64,000 bases of DNA from Toxonevra muliebris (Eukaryota > Arthropoda > Insecta > Diptera > Pallopteridae): contig CAVNUY010000015.1 in NCBI GenBank assembly GCA_963691655.1, positions 1 to 64,000 of the forward strand, read 5' to 3'. The notes below the pieces were generated by a model. The model made no database searches and was not told the DNA's origin. It saw nothing but the letters and a program-made list of their open reading frames with translations. Shown in pieces: positions 33,932 to 45,110 of this stretch. The position numbers and the translations under genes are program-made. Numbering within the stretch: position 1 is the first letter of the stretch; each line of letters starts with the position of its first letter.

Positions 33932-34689
33932 AATGGCGGCAATCACAGAACGCATTTCGTTACTAAATGGTAATAATTACAGTGCATGGAAGCCTCAAAT
34001 ATTTCATAAGAATCGTTTGCTGTGCACTTCAAGAGGCCTGGAATGTAGTCAGAGTCGGCGTCAGCAGCAGAAAGGCAGATGCAGAAAAGGGTTCAACAGG
34101 AATATGACGACAAGGTTATGAATGCCAAAGCAGAAATGATCATCTGTTTGGCACCAAACAAGGTATGGTTATATCTAGAGGAAACATACGACTGGAAGTC
34201 TACGCGGCTTAAAGCAGAAGAATTTCGTAAGCTATTAAATCTGAAAATGGAAGGCAGCGAAACGGTAATAGAGTACTTAACAAAGTTTGATTATTGCTTT
34301 ACTTCTTTAAATGAAATAGATATGGATTTGGATGAAGATTTATTAACAGTTATTTTAATAGATGGATTATCAAGCAAATACAACGAAGTAAGGGCTGCTT
34401 TTGACACTGCCAATGAGTTTCCTAAGCTGAGAACTTTCAGATCAAGATTCCTGGAAATTGGAGACAAAATCGATTATGATTAAAAGTGAATAAGTATTAC
34501 AAGAAAGGAAAAAGTGTTGGTTATAAGAATGAAGAAGATATGTTTAACAACTTTTTTCCTTATGAATGTTTTAAATGTGGGCGAAAAAGACACAAAGCAA
34601 AAGATTGCAAGGTTTATATGAGAAAAGAGCAATCAAATTGCGTAGAAAAATATACTGGATTAATTGTTGAAAAGAAATTTGCAATTTAG
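33932..34689 (+). pseudogene. Copia gag (capsid and zinc knuckle)
   Basis: The first frame (from 33932) opens MAAITERISLLNGNNYSAWK, the Ty1/copia Gag N-terminus. After a frameshift at about 34020-34080, 34079-34483 gives the UBN2-like capsid region (EEFRKLLNLKMEGSETVIEY ... LTVILIDGL). After a stop, 34486-34689 has the zinc knuckle CFKCGRKRHKAKDC (CX2CX4HX4C). Copia normally encodes one continuous Gag-Pol frame, so the breaks mark it as inactive. Confidence 0.88.
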
Positions 34690-35560
34690 GTGAATATACT
34701 TTCAAATCAGATGACAATAATATTTGGTGCGTAGATAGCGGTGCAACATTACACATGAGTTGTATGCAATCACACTTTTTCGAGTTTGATGAATGTCACT
34801 CCGGAAAAGTTTACTTAGCCAATGAAAAAGCTTTAGATGTTAAAGGAATCGGTATAATTGAATTAAATGTTGAAGTAATAAGCATAGTAAGAAAATATAT
34901 TTTTACAAAGTATTGTATGTACCAGACTTAAATTTTAATATTATATCTACTGTAAAAGCTACAGATAATAATTGCAAAGTAGTAATGGTAAACGACAAAA
35001 CCTATATTTCAAGAGATGGGGAAGTTAATCAACGTAAATTGTAAGAAAATGCACATCTGCAAAAATTAAAAAGGGAAAATATGGTTTATGGGTTGCCAAC
35101 ATTAAAAAATATAACCTTAGACAGTATTAGCTGTTTGCAAGGAAAGCAAACTCAGAAATAATTTCCACACAAGACAGATAAATCATGTAACGAAGTTTTG
35201 GAATTAGTGCACACCGATTTGTACGGCAGTATGAAAATTAAATCATTAGGCAGAAAAATATACTTTGCTACTTTCATTGATGATTTCACGAGAAAAGTAT
35301 TGGCACATTTTTTTATACAAGAAAATCGAGTATCTACAAGTTTTCAAAGATTTTAAAAATGAGGTGGAATTGGAAACAGGCAGGATGATCAAGCCAGTCC
35401 GTTCAGATAATGCAGCTCAACTAACAAATTATGAATTTAATGTTTTTTTAAATCGTGTGGCATTAAGCGCCAGCTTACGGTTGAATACAGTCCACAACAG
35501 AATGGAGTAGCAGAAAGGATGAATAGGACATAAGTAGTGACGTCAATATGCTTTATGGGC
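34690..35560 (+). pseudogene. Copia protease and integrase
   Basis: Protease active site WCVDSGATLHMS at 34730. Integrase core with LVHTDLYGSM (35206) and TFIDDFTRKV (35271), then VRSDNAAQL (35399) and a TVHNRME block (35490) where copia has QQNGVAER. The first and second catalytic Asp positions are recognisable; the Glu block is shifted in frame. Several stops and frameshifts. Confidence 0.85.
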
Positions 35561-35954
35561 GGATTCAAACGGCAGTGTACATAAGAAATCGTTGTCCCAC
35601 TAAATTAAATATACAAAAGACATCAAAAGAAATGTGGTCAGGAAAAATATCTGTAGTAAAGCACTTCGTCACATTGGAGGTAAAGCTTATGTTTTGAACA
35701 AAAAGCTAGGAAAGTCAAATTGAGTGCTAGAATGGAGTTATGTGTATATTCTAGTTGGTTATTCAGAAAAATCGAAAGCTTATCGCTTAGGGGAACAAGG
35801 TACGAGGTATATTATTAAAAGCCGTGATTTAAAATTTCTAGAACAATTCGAAAAAAGAAGTTGAAAATGAACAGAATGGATATTTTCAAGTCGATATAAA
35901 GAAAAGATTGGAACTAGAGAATGAAACAGAAGACGGTTTGGGGGGAGTCCGACA

Positions 35955-36225
35955 ATTTGTTGCGAAGTGTTACATGGTGTAGAGGAGGGGTCATCAGCTG
36001 TGTTACGTAACGTCGATTTTATACTATCAGATGCCTTAAAAAATTCACTAGTTTATAAAATAAATTTTCTCCCTCTGAATTCGAAATTCATGGCTAAAAT
36101 TTCATAAATAAAAATTTGTTACGTTACTAGGGGGGGAACCCTTTTGTTACGATATGTTACGACTAGGGGGAAGGGTCAAAATTTATCAAAAATTGCGTTA
36201 CGCAATATGTGAACGGCCGCTTGGT
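35955..36225. mobile_element. Probable MITE inside copia
   Basis: Sequence rich in GTTACG words (TGTTACGTAACG at about 36000, GCGTTACGCAA at about 36192) interrupts the copia frame between integrase and RT. Copia homology resumes at about 36226. Ends and duplication not resolved. Confidence 0.5.
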
Positions 36226-36400
36226 TGTAAATGGGTAGTTTAAACTAAGTTTAGACCAGATGGTACAGTATACATATAAGAGAAAAGCTAGAGTAGTTGC
36301 AAAAGGACATTCACAAAAATATAGCATAAATTTCTTTGATACGTTTGCACCTGTTGTCAGACAAAGTTCTCTTGGTCTAGTACATGCAATAAAATAATTA
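36226..36400 (+). pseudogene. Copia reverse transcriptase, first part
   Basis: Reads GCKWV, TKFRPDGTVY, KARVVAKGHSQKYSINFFDT and FAPVVRQSS across one frame with stops. This is the N-terminal RT block of copia elements. It ends at about 36400, where inserted DNA begins. The catalytic YVDD part is not present in the window. Confidence 0.85.
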
Positions 36401-37639
36401 ACATAGTCTCAACTCAAGAATAAAAATTGCGCAATTCTTTTTGATTCTCTTTTGAAGTTGCCATTAGCATTTACATTGGCGATTCTTCAGAGCAATTCTT
36501 GTTTGTTTCTTGCTTTTTCTCTAATTTTGAAAATTAAGTAAATTCATAATAAAAGAGAAATTCATATAAAAAATAATTATATTTATAATAAGTTTCGTTT
36601 TAATTTATTTTTTATTAAGATACATTTTCAACGCCCATTTAAAGAAATCAATGGTTAATAAAAATCAAAAATAAAATGTCAGACAAAAAAGCGAATGTCA
36701 CCAACACGAATTGCTGGAGAATTGCCAGTACGAGCAAGTCTGTAGTCAGCTGGTTGTACTAAGGTCAATTTTTTTTTTATTATTTAGGCTTACATCTTTA
36801 GGCAATAATAGCTGCCTGTAAATCTGAAAAATAAATTTTACAAGAACCATATTTTGCACAACAGCAAAACCAAGGTATTTCTAAAAATCTGATTTTGACT
36901 CGCACGCAACGGCTCATATATTGTAAATAAATACACATACATACATAAATAATTCATATCAAAATTCTCTTGTTTCGTTGTTTTTTATTCCATGCATCAA
37001 AAATTCGAAAAAAGTCGATTAATCGATTTTCTTGAACTTAAAAAGTCGATAAATCGGCTTTGAATTTCTGATCAATCCAAAAGTCGAAAATCGATTTTTT
37101 TCCAGTTGCACATCCCTACTATATACGTATTGAAACAAGCTAGTCGTCAATGGTTTAGAAAAATAAGTGAGTTTTTTTTATAAATTGCAATGATTCAAAT
37201 GATTCTTTCATCAGAAAAGTACAAAAGAATTTTGATATGAGATATGCATATGACCAATATTTTGGTCTTTAACGTTACAGTCGTACGCATATTTTTAAAA
37301 CTGTTATGTTTGAAACCGCAAAAATTTTAAAAAAAGTTTGTTCACATGAAATGTAGGCCTTGAGGCAAAAAATTTGGTTTCATGGGATATTTTCGACATA
37401 TTTGCAAAAATATGCGTACGACTGTAACGTTAAAGACCAAAAAATTGGCCATATGAGATATGCAGAATTCTTGCAGCAAAATGCGGGTCATTTTATTTCA
37501 ATAAATTTTATATTCCGGGTAGAGTACTTGAAGTTAATCTATCAAATTCCATTTTAAATCAAATTAAGCTTTGAAATTAATATTGCTTTAAGCGTTTTAA
37601 CTTTAAGTTGGGTTTTCTCAGTTGTCCAAGTATTATATA
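36401..37639. other. Inserted AT-rich DNA inside copia, no gene
   Basis: Part of a roughly 3-kb block separating the two halves of copia RT. It holds the inverted repeat at 37205-37480. No coding region recognised. Confidence 0.5.
37205..37480. repeat. Inverted repeat (MITE-like)
   Basis: Left arm GGTCTTTAACGTTACAGTCG and TACGCATATTT (37263-37293) recurs inverted at 37403-37434, and the outer ATGAGATATGCATATG matches further out. Arms of about 80 bp around a 110-bp centre. Confidence 0.7.
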
Positions 37640-38927
37640 CAGGGTGACAATCGTAAAGTGACGCACACATTTCAGCAGTTATTTTCAAAAGGACGTACTT
37701 CCATTAAATACAATTAAGTGTTAACATTGCTGAATATATAAGCATTCATTTGAACCCCACCTCATTCAATATAACCTCCTTTAGCCTGCACACATGCCTT
37801 CAATCGATCCGGAAATCGTAGGACTGTTCGCCGCAGGACTTCCTGATCAATTTCAGTCCAGGCTTTCTCTAATGAATTTGTCAGCGACTCCAGACTGTGG
37901 TGTTGAGATGCACAAGCCTTACTCTCTAAAATACTCCAAATAGAGTAGTCCATTGGATTCAAGTCTGGGGAGTATGGTGGCCATTCTTGAGATGTTATGA
38001 ATCCAGAAAAATTTTCTTTTATCCATGTTTGCGTTAATTCTGCCATGTGGGAAGGTGCAGAATCTTGTTGGAAAGTCCAGTTTTCATTTCCAAATGTATC
38101 TTGGGCCCAGGGAAGAACATGTTCATTTAAAATGCTCCGATAAACAACCTGGTCAATTTTAACACCCTCTTCAATGAATATTAGAGGGGTTCTGGCATTA
38201 GCGGAAACTCCAGCCCATAACATAACGAAAGCTGGCTTTTGAACTCGGCCAACAGTCCTATTTTGTTGCGATGATGATGTTAGCCACATTCGGTCATTTT
38301 GCGCATTGAAATGTTGTTCAACCGTGAAAATTTTTTCATCTGTAAACAAGATATTTTCAACATTTTTTAACACGGAGGAGCGTAGCAACGCGCCTTGCAT
38401 CTTTGCAGTAGCAAATCTTTCTTTTTTTGTGTCAGATCTTGAGCTTTTCGGAGCTTGTACGGCTTAAGATTAAGCTTTGATTTTGCAATGATTCGCACTG
38501 TTTCACGGTTTACTCCCACTTCCTTAGCGGTTTTTTTCATTGAGCGCCTTGGATTTTGCTTGATTCGTTTACGAATTTTTTCTGTTAAACCAGTAGTGGC
38601 AACTGTTGAAAATTTTCCCCGGTCTCTATCTCCAAAACCCCCAGTTTCATTATATCGAATAATAGCTCGGTCTACCGTACGACTTGACAAATTTAAAGAC
38701 TTTACAATTTGACGGCTACTATAATTTGCCAAATCAAATTTCATAATTTCACGACAAATATTTTCCTTGTCCATTTTTATGGAAATTTCAAAATGTAATA
38801 ACAAAAATTCAAATGAAATTAAAAGCAAAGCCAATGATGAATGAATTTGCTTTTTAAATTAAAGAAACGGTTAATGGCAAAGCTTGCTGCAGAGTATTAA
38901 ACTTGCGTCACTTTACAATTGTAACTG
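37640..38927 (-). mobile_element. maT-type (Tc1/mariner, DD37D) transposon
   Basis: 1288 bp with terminal inverted repeats CAGGGTGACAATCGTAAAGT (left) and CAGTTACAATTGTAAAGTG (right, minus strand), continuing GACGCA in both. TA precedes the left end. The right flank is eroded (AATAAT). It encloses one transposase gene broken by a short frameshift. It sits in the copia insertion block. Confidence 0.9.
37762..38776 (-). pseudogene. maT-like transposase with one frame break
   Basis: From a Met at 38776 (MDKENICREI) the first frame gives the paired helix-turn-helix DNA-binding part (SSRQIVKSLNLSSRTVDRAI; then EVGVNRETVRIIAKSKL) and runs to a stop at 38367. The second frame (to 37762) supplies the catalytic core: FTDEKIFTVE, WAGVSANARTPLIF, FQQDSAPSHMAE and PPYSPDLNPMDYSIW. 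Between the second Asp and the last Asp there are 37 residues, so DD37D, the maT signature. The frames overlap at a GCGCG near 38387, where two surplus bases appear. Total about 340 residues, the usual length. All three catalytic residues are retained. Confidence 0.88.
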
Positions 38928-39439
38928 AATAATCGTTCAGTAGATGCATTTGAGGCGGGAAGGCAAAAACTTAAATCGACCATTTTTAAATATTTTTAAA
39001 AGATAAGTGCTTTCAAATAAAGCGATGAAATATTTGAATGCAAAGGACAAAAATGCGGGATTTTTCCGGGACAAATAGTAAAATACGGGAAGCTTCCACT
39101 CCCCGTATTTAAAAAATAATTTACCCGGACATTTTTTGAAAAGAGGGACTATCCTGGCAAATGCGGGACGGTTGGTCACCGTACATATGCAGAAACCAAA
39201 CATTGTGTTGTAAGTTTGCTAAACTCTAGCACGTACATATGAAACTTATAATATTTTAATGGCCACCAAAATCTAGTTCGTAATTGTTATCGATAAAATA
39301 CAAGAGGTCATATAAGATATATATATATTGAGATATACTTAGGCTTTATATACTTAGACTTTATATACACGTGTGTCATACAATTTATTCGCTCTCAACA
39401 TATTATCCTAATAAATTAATAATTATAACTTTGAAGTAT
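38928..39439. other. Inserted DNA inside copia, no gene
   Basis: AT-rich. The minus frame 38937-39203 has no recognised domain. Copia homology resumes at about 39440. Confidence 0.45.
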
Positions 39440-39814
39440 AACATCATCGTTGGTATGTATTTGGGGCTAAGTATACAACACATTGTACTGGCTTAGAAAT
39501 TGTTATGCAAGATGGAAAACTTTCCATATCTCACCCTGGTTGTATTAATAATTTGATCAATAAGTATGAGCTTGATAAAGCGAAAGTAAGTCAAATACCC
39601 GTGCAATCTAAATTAATTTGGAAGAAAGAACGAATAATTCTTGGAGAATTACTACATTTAGCTGTTTTTAGTCGACTTGACATAAGTTACCCTAGAAAAC
39701 AACACTGCTTTGCAAATAATTAAATAATCAAAAACAACCAAAAATTACGTGTTAATATTTCGTAAAACTGGTTTACCACTTGCTGGTTATATAGATGCAA
39801 ACTGGGCGCAGGAT
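39440..39814 (+). pseudogene. Copia RT end and RNase H start
   Basis: Frame 39505-39723 reads MQDGKLSISHPGCINNLINK and SRLDISYPRKQ, the C-terminal RT region of copia. Another frame follows with GLPLAGYIDANWAQD (39765-39813), the first RNase H block. It is cut at 39814 by the next insertion. Confidence 0.82.
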
Positions 39815-40912
39815 CAGTGATGCTTTACTGTGAATATCAGTATTTCAGTCTCCCGCGAGGTGGGAGTAAAATCAGTAGAATTCAGTATCTTCCCCCACTA
39901 CTCGACTTTACTACTTGAACGTGGCAAGCGCGCGGATATTTAAGAATTTCAAATTCCATAATGGCAAAAAACGTTGATTAAGTAAAATAAAAAAAATATA
40001 TTGTGCAGTAATTTAAGTAAAACATGAGTTTAAAGTTTTTTAACGATAAAAATTGAAAGTTGTCTATTTCAAAGTGTGAAATTATTTTCATGATCAAACC
40101 TCTCCGAATTCACAATTCATTCAACGTTAAATCTATTTTAATATTCCAAATCCAAAATTAATGCAACCCACTGAAGCTTAAATTTTTCAACATTAGAAAT
40201 TTCGAGTTTTTATTCAATATGAGATTAAATGTAATTTTTGCGTCCAGCGACAAAAATGGGCGTTTTAAATTTTACGCGATTTTAGCGCAGCTCGTAGTTT
40301 TCGGATGATCTAAGTCGGATCAGCCTACACCAAAGTAAAATTGCAACCTCAAGATTTTTTCGGACTGTTGTACATTCCTTCACATCCTCAACCAATGATA
40401 AAGGCTTAAGGCACCAGTTCAAAATTCTGAAACAGGTTAAAAACCACTTTTACTGGACTTTTTGTTTCATAGCAGGCCACGTACACGATTAAGTGATATA
40501 TCCACTTACTTATGCATATCATCTTCGGGACTCTCACAATCAGAATCCGCAAAATTTGAAGGGTCAACTTCCATTTCGTCGGGAGATCAAATCTGAATTT
40601 CGAATGCGCTCTAAAATATGAGCCAAAGGCGCCAAAGTGCAATGTTTTTTGGTTATGTTCTTGCCGTGGTTGTGTTTTGTGTTCTTGCCGTGGTTATGTT
40701 TGGTTGTGTTAGTAGCAGTCAGTGAGTGTACGATTTATACAGTGCATACTTTGGATAGTCAAAAGTTAGAAAAAAGATTATTGATGCTGCTATAGTCGCA
40801 GAAATCAGTAAAAAATCAGTACTTCCATAAAATCAGTATAAATATCAGTATATTTTCGAAGGCATTCGAGAATTCAGTATTGCTACTGAGAATCAGTAGA
40901 TCTGGTAAAAAG
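39815..40912. mobile_element. hAT-like insertion in copia RNase H
   Basis: Begins CAGTGATGCTTTACTG directly after the AQD codons and ends near ATCAGTAGATCTG. AATCAGTA/TACTGA words are clustered at both ends in inverted orientation. Copia-like sequence (KKTGF..YHCA in place of KKQ..VA.S) seems to resume after 40912. I see no matching 8-bp duplication, so the superfamily is tentative. Confidence 0.5.
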
Positions 40913-41035
40913 AGATCGAGTAAAACAAGAGTCTGTATGTGAAATTTTCCAAACACACCAAAAATATCTTGATTTACCGTTTAAAAAAACCGGTTTTGCG
41001 TACCATTGCGCACTTATAAGCCTGTAACTTAGTTG
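40913..41035 (+). pseudogene. Copia RNase H, middle
   Basis: Weak but positionally consistent copia RNase H remnant (DRVKQESVCEIFQ, then KKTGFAYHCAL). Highly decayed. Confidence 0.4.
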
Positions 41036-41075
41036 ATTATCAATAGTTTTTCAGTTTCTTACCGGTTTTAGAAGA

Positions 41076-41132
41076 AAGATAAATATATATATATATATAT
41101 ATTCGAAAGGTCTAACTATATATATATATATT
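41076..41132. repeat. (AT)n microsatellites
   Basis: Two pure AT runs separated by CGAAAGGTCTAAC. Simple sequence. Confidence 0.9.
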
Positions 41133-41286
41133 TTATTGAAGAAATTTTGAGAAATCTGTGTGTATTTGTCCAACAAACACAATTTCATTTTTTTCGCCTT
41201 TTTCAACTTTGGCGATGTTTTTACACCATACTACTTGTGAATTTATTCAAGAAATATGATTATTACGAATACAACGCATATTTGTT

Positions 41287-41666
41287 TTAAAAAATCGGTA
41301 AGTAATTGACTGAGTGATTAAATTTTGTTTTATTTTCTCCTTTGAAGGGCTTTTCAATTGTAGCCACTTCTTGGTGTAAATAATCGCCTTGTTCATCGTT
41401 GAACTCGCCCAGGTTATATGGGAAGAAGTTCAAATGCGAATGCAGGAAATGAATTTTTATGGCCATGTTGCAGCTCATTTTACCATATGCAATTCAAAAT
41501 TCATTAACAACCGTGACATAGTCGTCGCTTCTGTGATTACCAACGGAATTATCGCATAGCTCATCTTTGTGAATATGATAGTCGTGTTCCGAATCGCTAT
41601 AATCGCAAAGTACGATCGTCTCGTGAGTCGCATCAAATAGGCCGGAAAAACGTTTGAAATGTCCAA
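41287..41666 (-). pseudogene. Fragment of an unnamed arthropod repetitive protein family
   Basis: The minus frame 41287-41478 reads SCNMAIKIHFLHSHLNFFPY, then NLGEFNDEQGDYLHQEV and EKPFKG. A motif like CNMS.KIHFLHSHL.FFP.N.G...DE.GE..HQ is familiar from predicted, transposon-associated insect proteins of unknown function. The upstream frame 41475-41666 may be a continuation but shows no clear motif. It is inside the copia 3' half, so it came in with another insertion. Confidence 0.5.
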
Positions 41667-41959
41667 TTAGTTGAAGCTGAGGAGGTTATTCTACCACCAC
41701 TGCATCTAAAGTTAGGCTACATGAAACAATTTCTTAAAAAATTAGACTACCCATTTTGCCATCTTAAAGCGGTGTTCCCAAAGCTAACTGAAGCCATAAT
41801 GAAAGAAGGTATTAATTTATTTGTTTCCATGTCTAGTACTTTTTTCGTCGTGCTTATCTATTTTGATAAGTTTTTGAGATATTTTCATTTGACCTAAAAT
41901 TCGTAAAATTATGAACAAGCTCAGTTCTGTTAAAAAACGTGCATAGAAGAGTTTTCTTG
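41667..41959. other. Inserted DNA inside copia, no gene
   Basis: No recognised domain or repeat ends. Confidence 0.4.
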
Positions 41960-42170
41960 CGTCCTTAGCATATGGCTCAGTTTGGTGGGCTTCACTCTAG
42001 AACCAAACATATTCAGTACAGATACTACTTTACATGAAATGCTATCGATAATAAAATTGTTGAAATATAATATTTACCTACAAGCGAAATGTCCGCTGAT
42101 GTTTTAACAAAACCACTGACTAAGACAAAACATCACTTTTGCACAAACTATATGGGTATCCTATCGTGAA
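41960..42170 (+). pseudogene. Copia RNase H C-terminus
   Basis: Reads FHSRTKHIQYRYYFT, then YLPTSEMSADVLTKPLTKTK and a short tail to the stop at 42169. This is the conserved end of copia Pol (RTKHID.RYHF ... MIADVLTKPL). A stop replaces one residue. The 3' LTR follows within 25 bp, after a purine-rich TTGAGGAGACG. Confidence 0.85.
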
Positions 42171-42194
42171 GTCAATGCATTTGAGGAGACGTAT

Positions 42195-42353
42195 TGAAGA
42201 TCAGCTACAACCAATTTTAACTTGTCAAATATTTTATATATATTGTTCAATGAATTTTATTGTAGTACTTTTGATTTGTTGAAAAAATGTTATTCACTCT
42301 GAAATTATACTTCTAAGGGGCAACAACTGGTTTGGTTGTTTATTCTATATTCA
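42195..42353 (+). repeat. 3' LTR of copia-type element
   Basis: 159 bp, TG...CA ended, partner of 33641-33794. Differences between the two LTRs are substitutions and a few small indels, consistent with an old insertion. Confidence 0.88.
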
Positions 42354-42740
42354 GAAACCCCCTTAAGTCTATTGATGTGAATAATATAGAAAGGATTCTA
42401 AACTACACTACAATACTCTAGAATGGAACTAACAAACGAAATAAAAAGTATTTTTAAGGCATAAGGATAGTTGACGTCCCTTGTATTTCACTTTATGAAC
42501 CCTAGAGATTTCTGCCACTTTCATACAATCATTTTATCCATTAAAATAGATAGAAGTGTCAAATTTTATTCCTAAGTCAACCCATTCAGAGATCCTGTCT
42601 GCTAAGTTCAATATTACCAATTGAGTAGGAGTATGTAGAGTGAGCAATCTTTTTACTAAATTTTGAAGAACTCGGAAATCACGACTAACATAAGTGTGGG
42701 TAATGCTTAGTATGCTTCCTAAAACGGTGCTTATTTTTAC
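42354..42740. other. Intronic stretch, no gene seen
   Basis: The minus frame 42534-42743 reads TVLGSILSITHTYVSRDFRVLQNLVKRLL-like sequence, faintly like the C-terminal region of Jockey-type LINEs (S.TH.Y..RD...). Too weak to call. Confidence 0.35.
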
Positions 42741-42748
42741 CAAACTAT

Positions 42749-43782
42749 TAGTATCCGACCGAAACCGACTTTTTCGGCCGAAACAGAATTTCGGCCATTT
42801 TTCTAATATTCGGTCGAAACCGAAACTTTTTAATATATATGTATATATCTATGGTCACAAGGAATAACAGCATAAATGTGTTTTTTGTATTTTACAGGAG
42901 AGCACTTCAAAGGTTCAAGTGCTAAGAGTAATCAGGTTGAGTTGTGCTATTTTTCCGCCCTAATATCTCGTAAACCACTGAACCGATAGTCATAAAATTC
43001 TGGCACAGTATGAAAATGGATATGAAGATTCAAATTATGATAATAACTCGAATTCGACAAAACTCGAGTTGTGTTTTTATTGCTTGTGACCACAGATATG
43101 TTGAAAACAAAATTCAAATCATTTTAATTTTTTTTTTATTAAAACTGAAAAAAAAAAATCCATGTACATTCGGGCGTACCAATTTTTTTTGAAAAGTACG
43201 TTAACTGAAAAATTCTATTCTGATCAACTTTGCCGAAGAAAGTATGGCAAAAAAATGGATCCTACCCCCCCGTAAAATTCGAAGAAGTTTCAGTACTACG
43301 TACTGTAGTTGTTTGAATAAAAATCGATAGTTACTTTTAATATTACTTTAACTTCTACGAATTTTACGGGGGGTAAGCTCCATTTTTTTGTCATAGAATA
43401 TGGAACTCTTCTGTCGGTACTCCGAAAAAAATTCATCCGTACAAATTGGTACGCCCTAATATACATACTTATATATGTATATATAAAATAACAAAAATAT
43501 TATTTTAACAATAAAGAAAATACATATTAAAGGCACTAAAAAATATACATTTTGTGGTATAGGTACAAATGAAATTCACATTTTTATTTTAATATTCAAA
43601 ATTGAATAACTTTATGTTATATGCTAAAAATAAAAACAGTCCTTTGCGTACTGAAATGCAATTTAAAGTAAAATTTATAAAGTTTCGGTTTCGGCAAAAA
43701 ATATGGCCGAATATTTGGCAGAAACCGAAACCGTATTTTTGACCGAAACCGTAACCGAAACCGAATATTCGGTCGGACACTA
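42749..43782. mobile_element. hAT element with perfect 8-bp target duplication
   Basis: caaactat occurs at 42741-42748 and 43783-43790. Ends are TAGTATCCGACCGAAACCGA at the left and TAGTGTCCGACCGAATATTC (minus) at the right, with many GAAACCGA/TCGGTTTC subterminal repeats. 1034 bp, no transposase. Same family as 16449-16560. A palindromic MITE is nested inside (43170-43458). Confidence 0.92.
43170..43458. mobile_element. Palindromic MITE nested in hAT element
   Basis: The outer ends GGGCGTACCAATTT are inverted. Inner arms also match: GGCAAAAAAATGG..CCCCCCGTAAAATTCG at the left against the inverse CGAATTTTACGGGGGGTAAG at 43358. About 289 bp; nearly the whole length pairs with itself. Confidence 0.78.
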
Positions 43783-43790
43783 CAAACTAT

Positions 43791-44029
43791 TGCAATATAT
43801 TTTTTTGAAAACAACAAATTATTTCAAAATTTGTGGTTTTCTTATCTCATTTGCTAAGGCTTTGTATGAGAATACGATCTTTTTTTCGCTAGCAATTGAC
43901 TAATTGCATACCATTAAAAAGCGAAAATAATTCACATTTGTTTAAAAAAAGGAAGTAATTTTAAAAAATTACCAAAGAAAAGTTAGCAAAACAAATCTTG
44001 TAATTTTGCAATGGAGCGCGTAAATACAT
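43791..44029. other. Short AT-rich spacer
   Basis: Nothing recognised. Confidence 0.4.
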
Positions 44030-45000
44030 ATATCATTTAAAAATAAAATGAAAAGCAATGGACCGATATAACTCCCTAGTGGCACTCCACAGGCGACAGA
44101 GAAAGAAAATCATAGTAATATCCATAGAATCTCACAAGCTGGGATCTCCCAGATAATTAGCTTCTGATCCGCTGTACGCAATGTTTCGCGAATGTATTCT
44201 TAAATAGTTTTTTACATAATAATGCTTTGGATAAGTCTTTAAAAGCAACATCAATTTGATGGCCAGATTCGATATCGTTTATTAAAAAGCTTGAGAATAA
44301 TAGTAGATTTGTAGCCAATGAACGGCCTCGCAAAAGGCAATGTTGGTTTTCTAATATGACAGCCTCCATCTGAAAAGATTTTATCAAACAATTTCGGAAT
44401 AGCATACAATATGGCAGTTCTACAATAATTTGCAATAACTGTTCTTGTGGATTGGAAAAATGTAGGAAGCTTTCTATCTACCCGGAAATATGCCATTGTA
44501 TAGGTAACAGTTAAAGAACAACTTAAAATAGAAGGCAAAAAAGAAGGGCAATTAAAACAAAAAATAGACCGTCAGGCCCATAACCACCATTTGCATCAAT
44601 ATCAGAAAAGGTATCAATTAATTTGACATCATCAATGTCAAAAGCGATTCGGTTCAAATTACTACGTTCAATGTTATATTTGTCAATAGCTGAGATGTCG
44701 ATATTCGATGAACAGTCATAGCAGGTTTCTCAGGATGCTTTAAAAACCCGACTGATGACGGGGTCATTTCATCATTCCCCACTAAATGATAGAGACGCGG
44801 GATATCCCGAAGATTTACGCGTCTTATTAATATGACCAAAGAATGATTTGGGTCATTATAAACATCGTCTTGAATGGAATTGATATACTTTACATATAAA
44901 AATTTGTTGAACTTGTCAAATTTATCACATATATGAACAAAGTCTTGATCATCTGAGATTCTACCAGAGACTATAAATTCGTTAAGAATCAAAACAATTT
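44030..45000 (-). pseudogene. Jockey-like LINE remnant (linker and RT N-terminal half)
   Basis: On the minus strand, in order: the endonuclease-RT linker (FDKFNKFLYVKYINSIQDDV, 44850-44940), RT block with IANYCRTAILYAIPKLFDKI (44380-44460), GRSLATNLLLFSSFLINDIE (44265-44330) with GHQIDVAFKDLSKA, and CGVPLGSYIGPLLF (44040-44085), the PQGS.LGPLL block. The order and wording fit the Jockey clade. Stops and shifts throughout; it ends before the YADD site. It lies at the 5' end of ci intron 1. Confidence 0.75.
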
Positions 45001-45110
45001 GGAATTTCTTTCTGAATTTCCAGAAATTAAAAATTGTTTTTATAAAATCAACGCTAAAGAAGACGGATATGGATGACCATTAGAAAAAGGATATGCAATT
45101 TTATACTTAC

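Larger units (their letters stand above)
8971..45110 (-). other. ci: ci intron 1, about 36.1 kb, filled with transposons
   Basis: The donor GTAAGT at 45110 (minus strand) and acceptor TTTTCAG at 8971 bound this intron. It is phase 2: exon 1 ends in GC and exon 2 starts with T, making Ala. Almost everything identified inside is mobile DNA, listed separately. The Drosophila gene also has a first intron after a very short N-terminal coding exon, so the position is conserved and the length is what stands out. Confidence 0.9.

Noticed and set aside
33636..42358. Target-site duplication of the copia element
   Set aside because: cctat and gaaac do not match; the ends may be eroded or my LTR borders are off by some bases.
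43703..43903. Repetitive ETETVTETE-like frame
   Set aside because: Translation of the CCGAAAC subterminal repeats of the hAT element.
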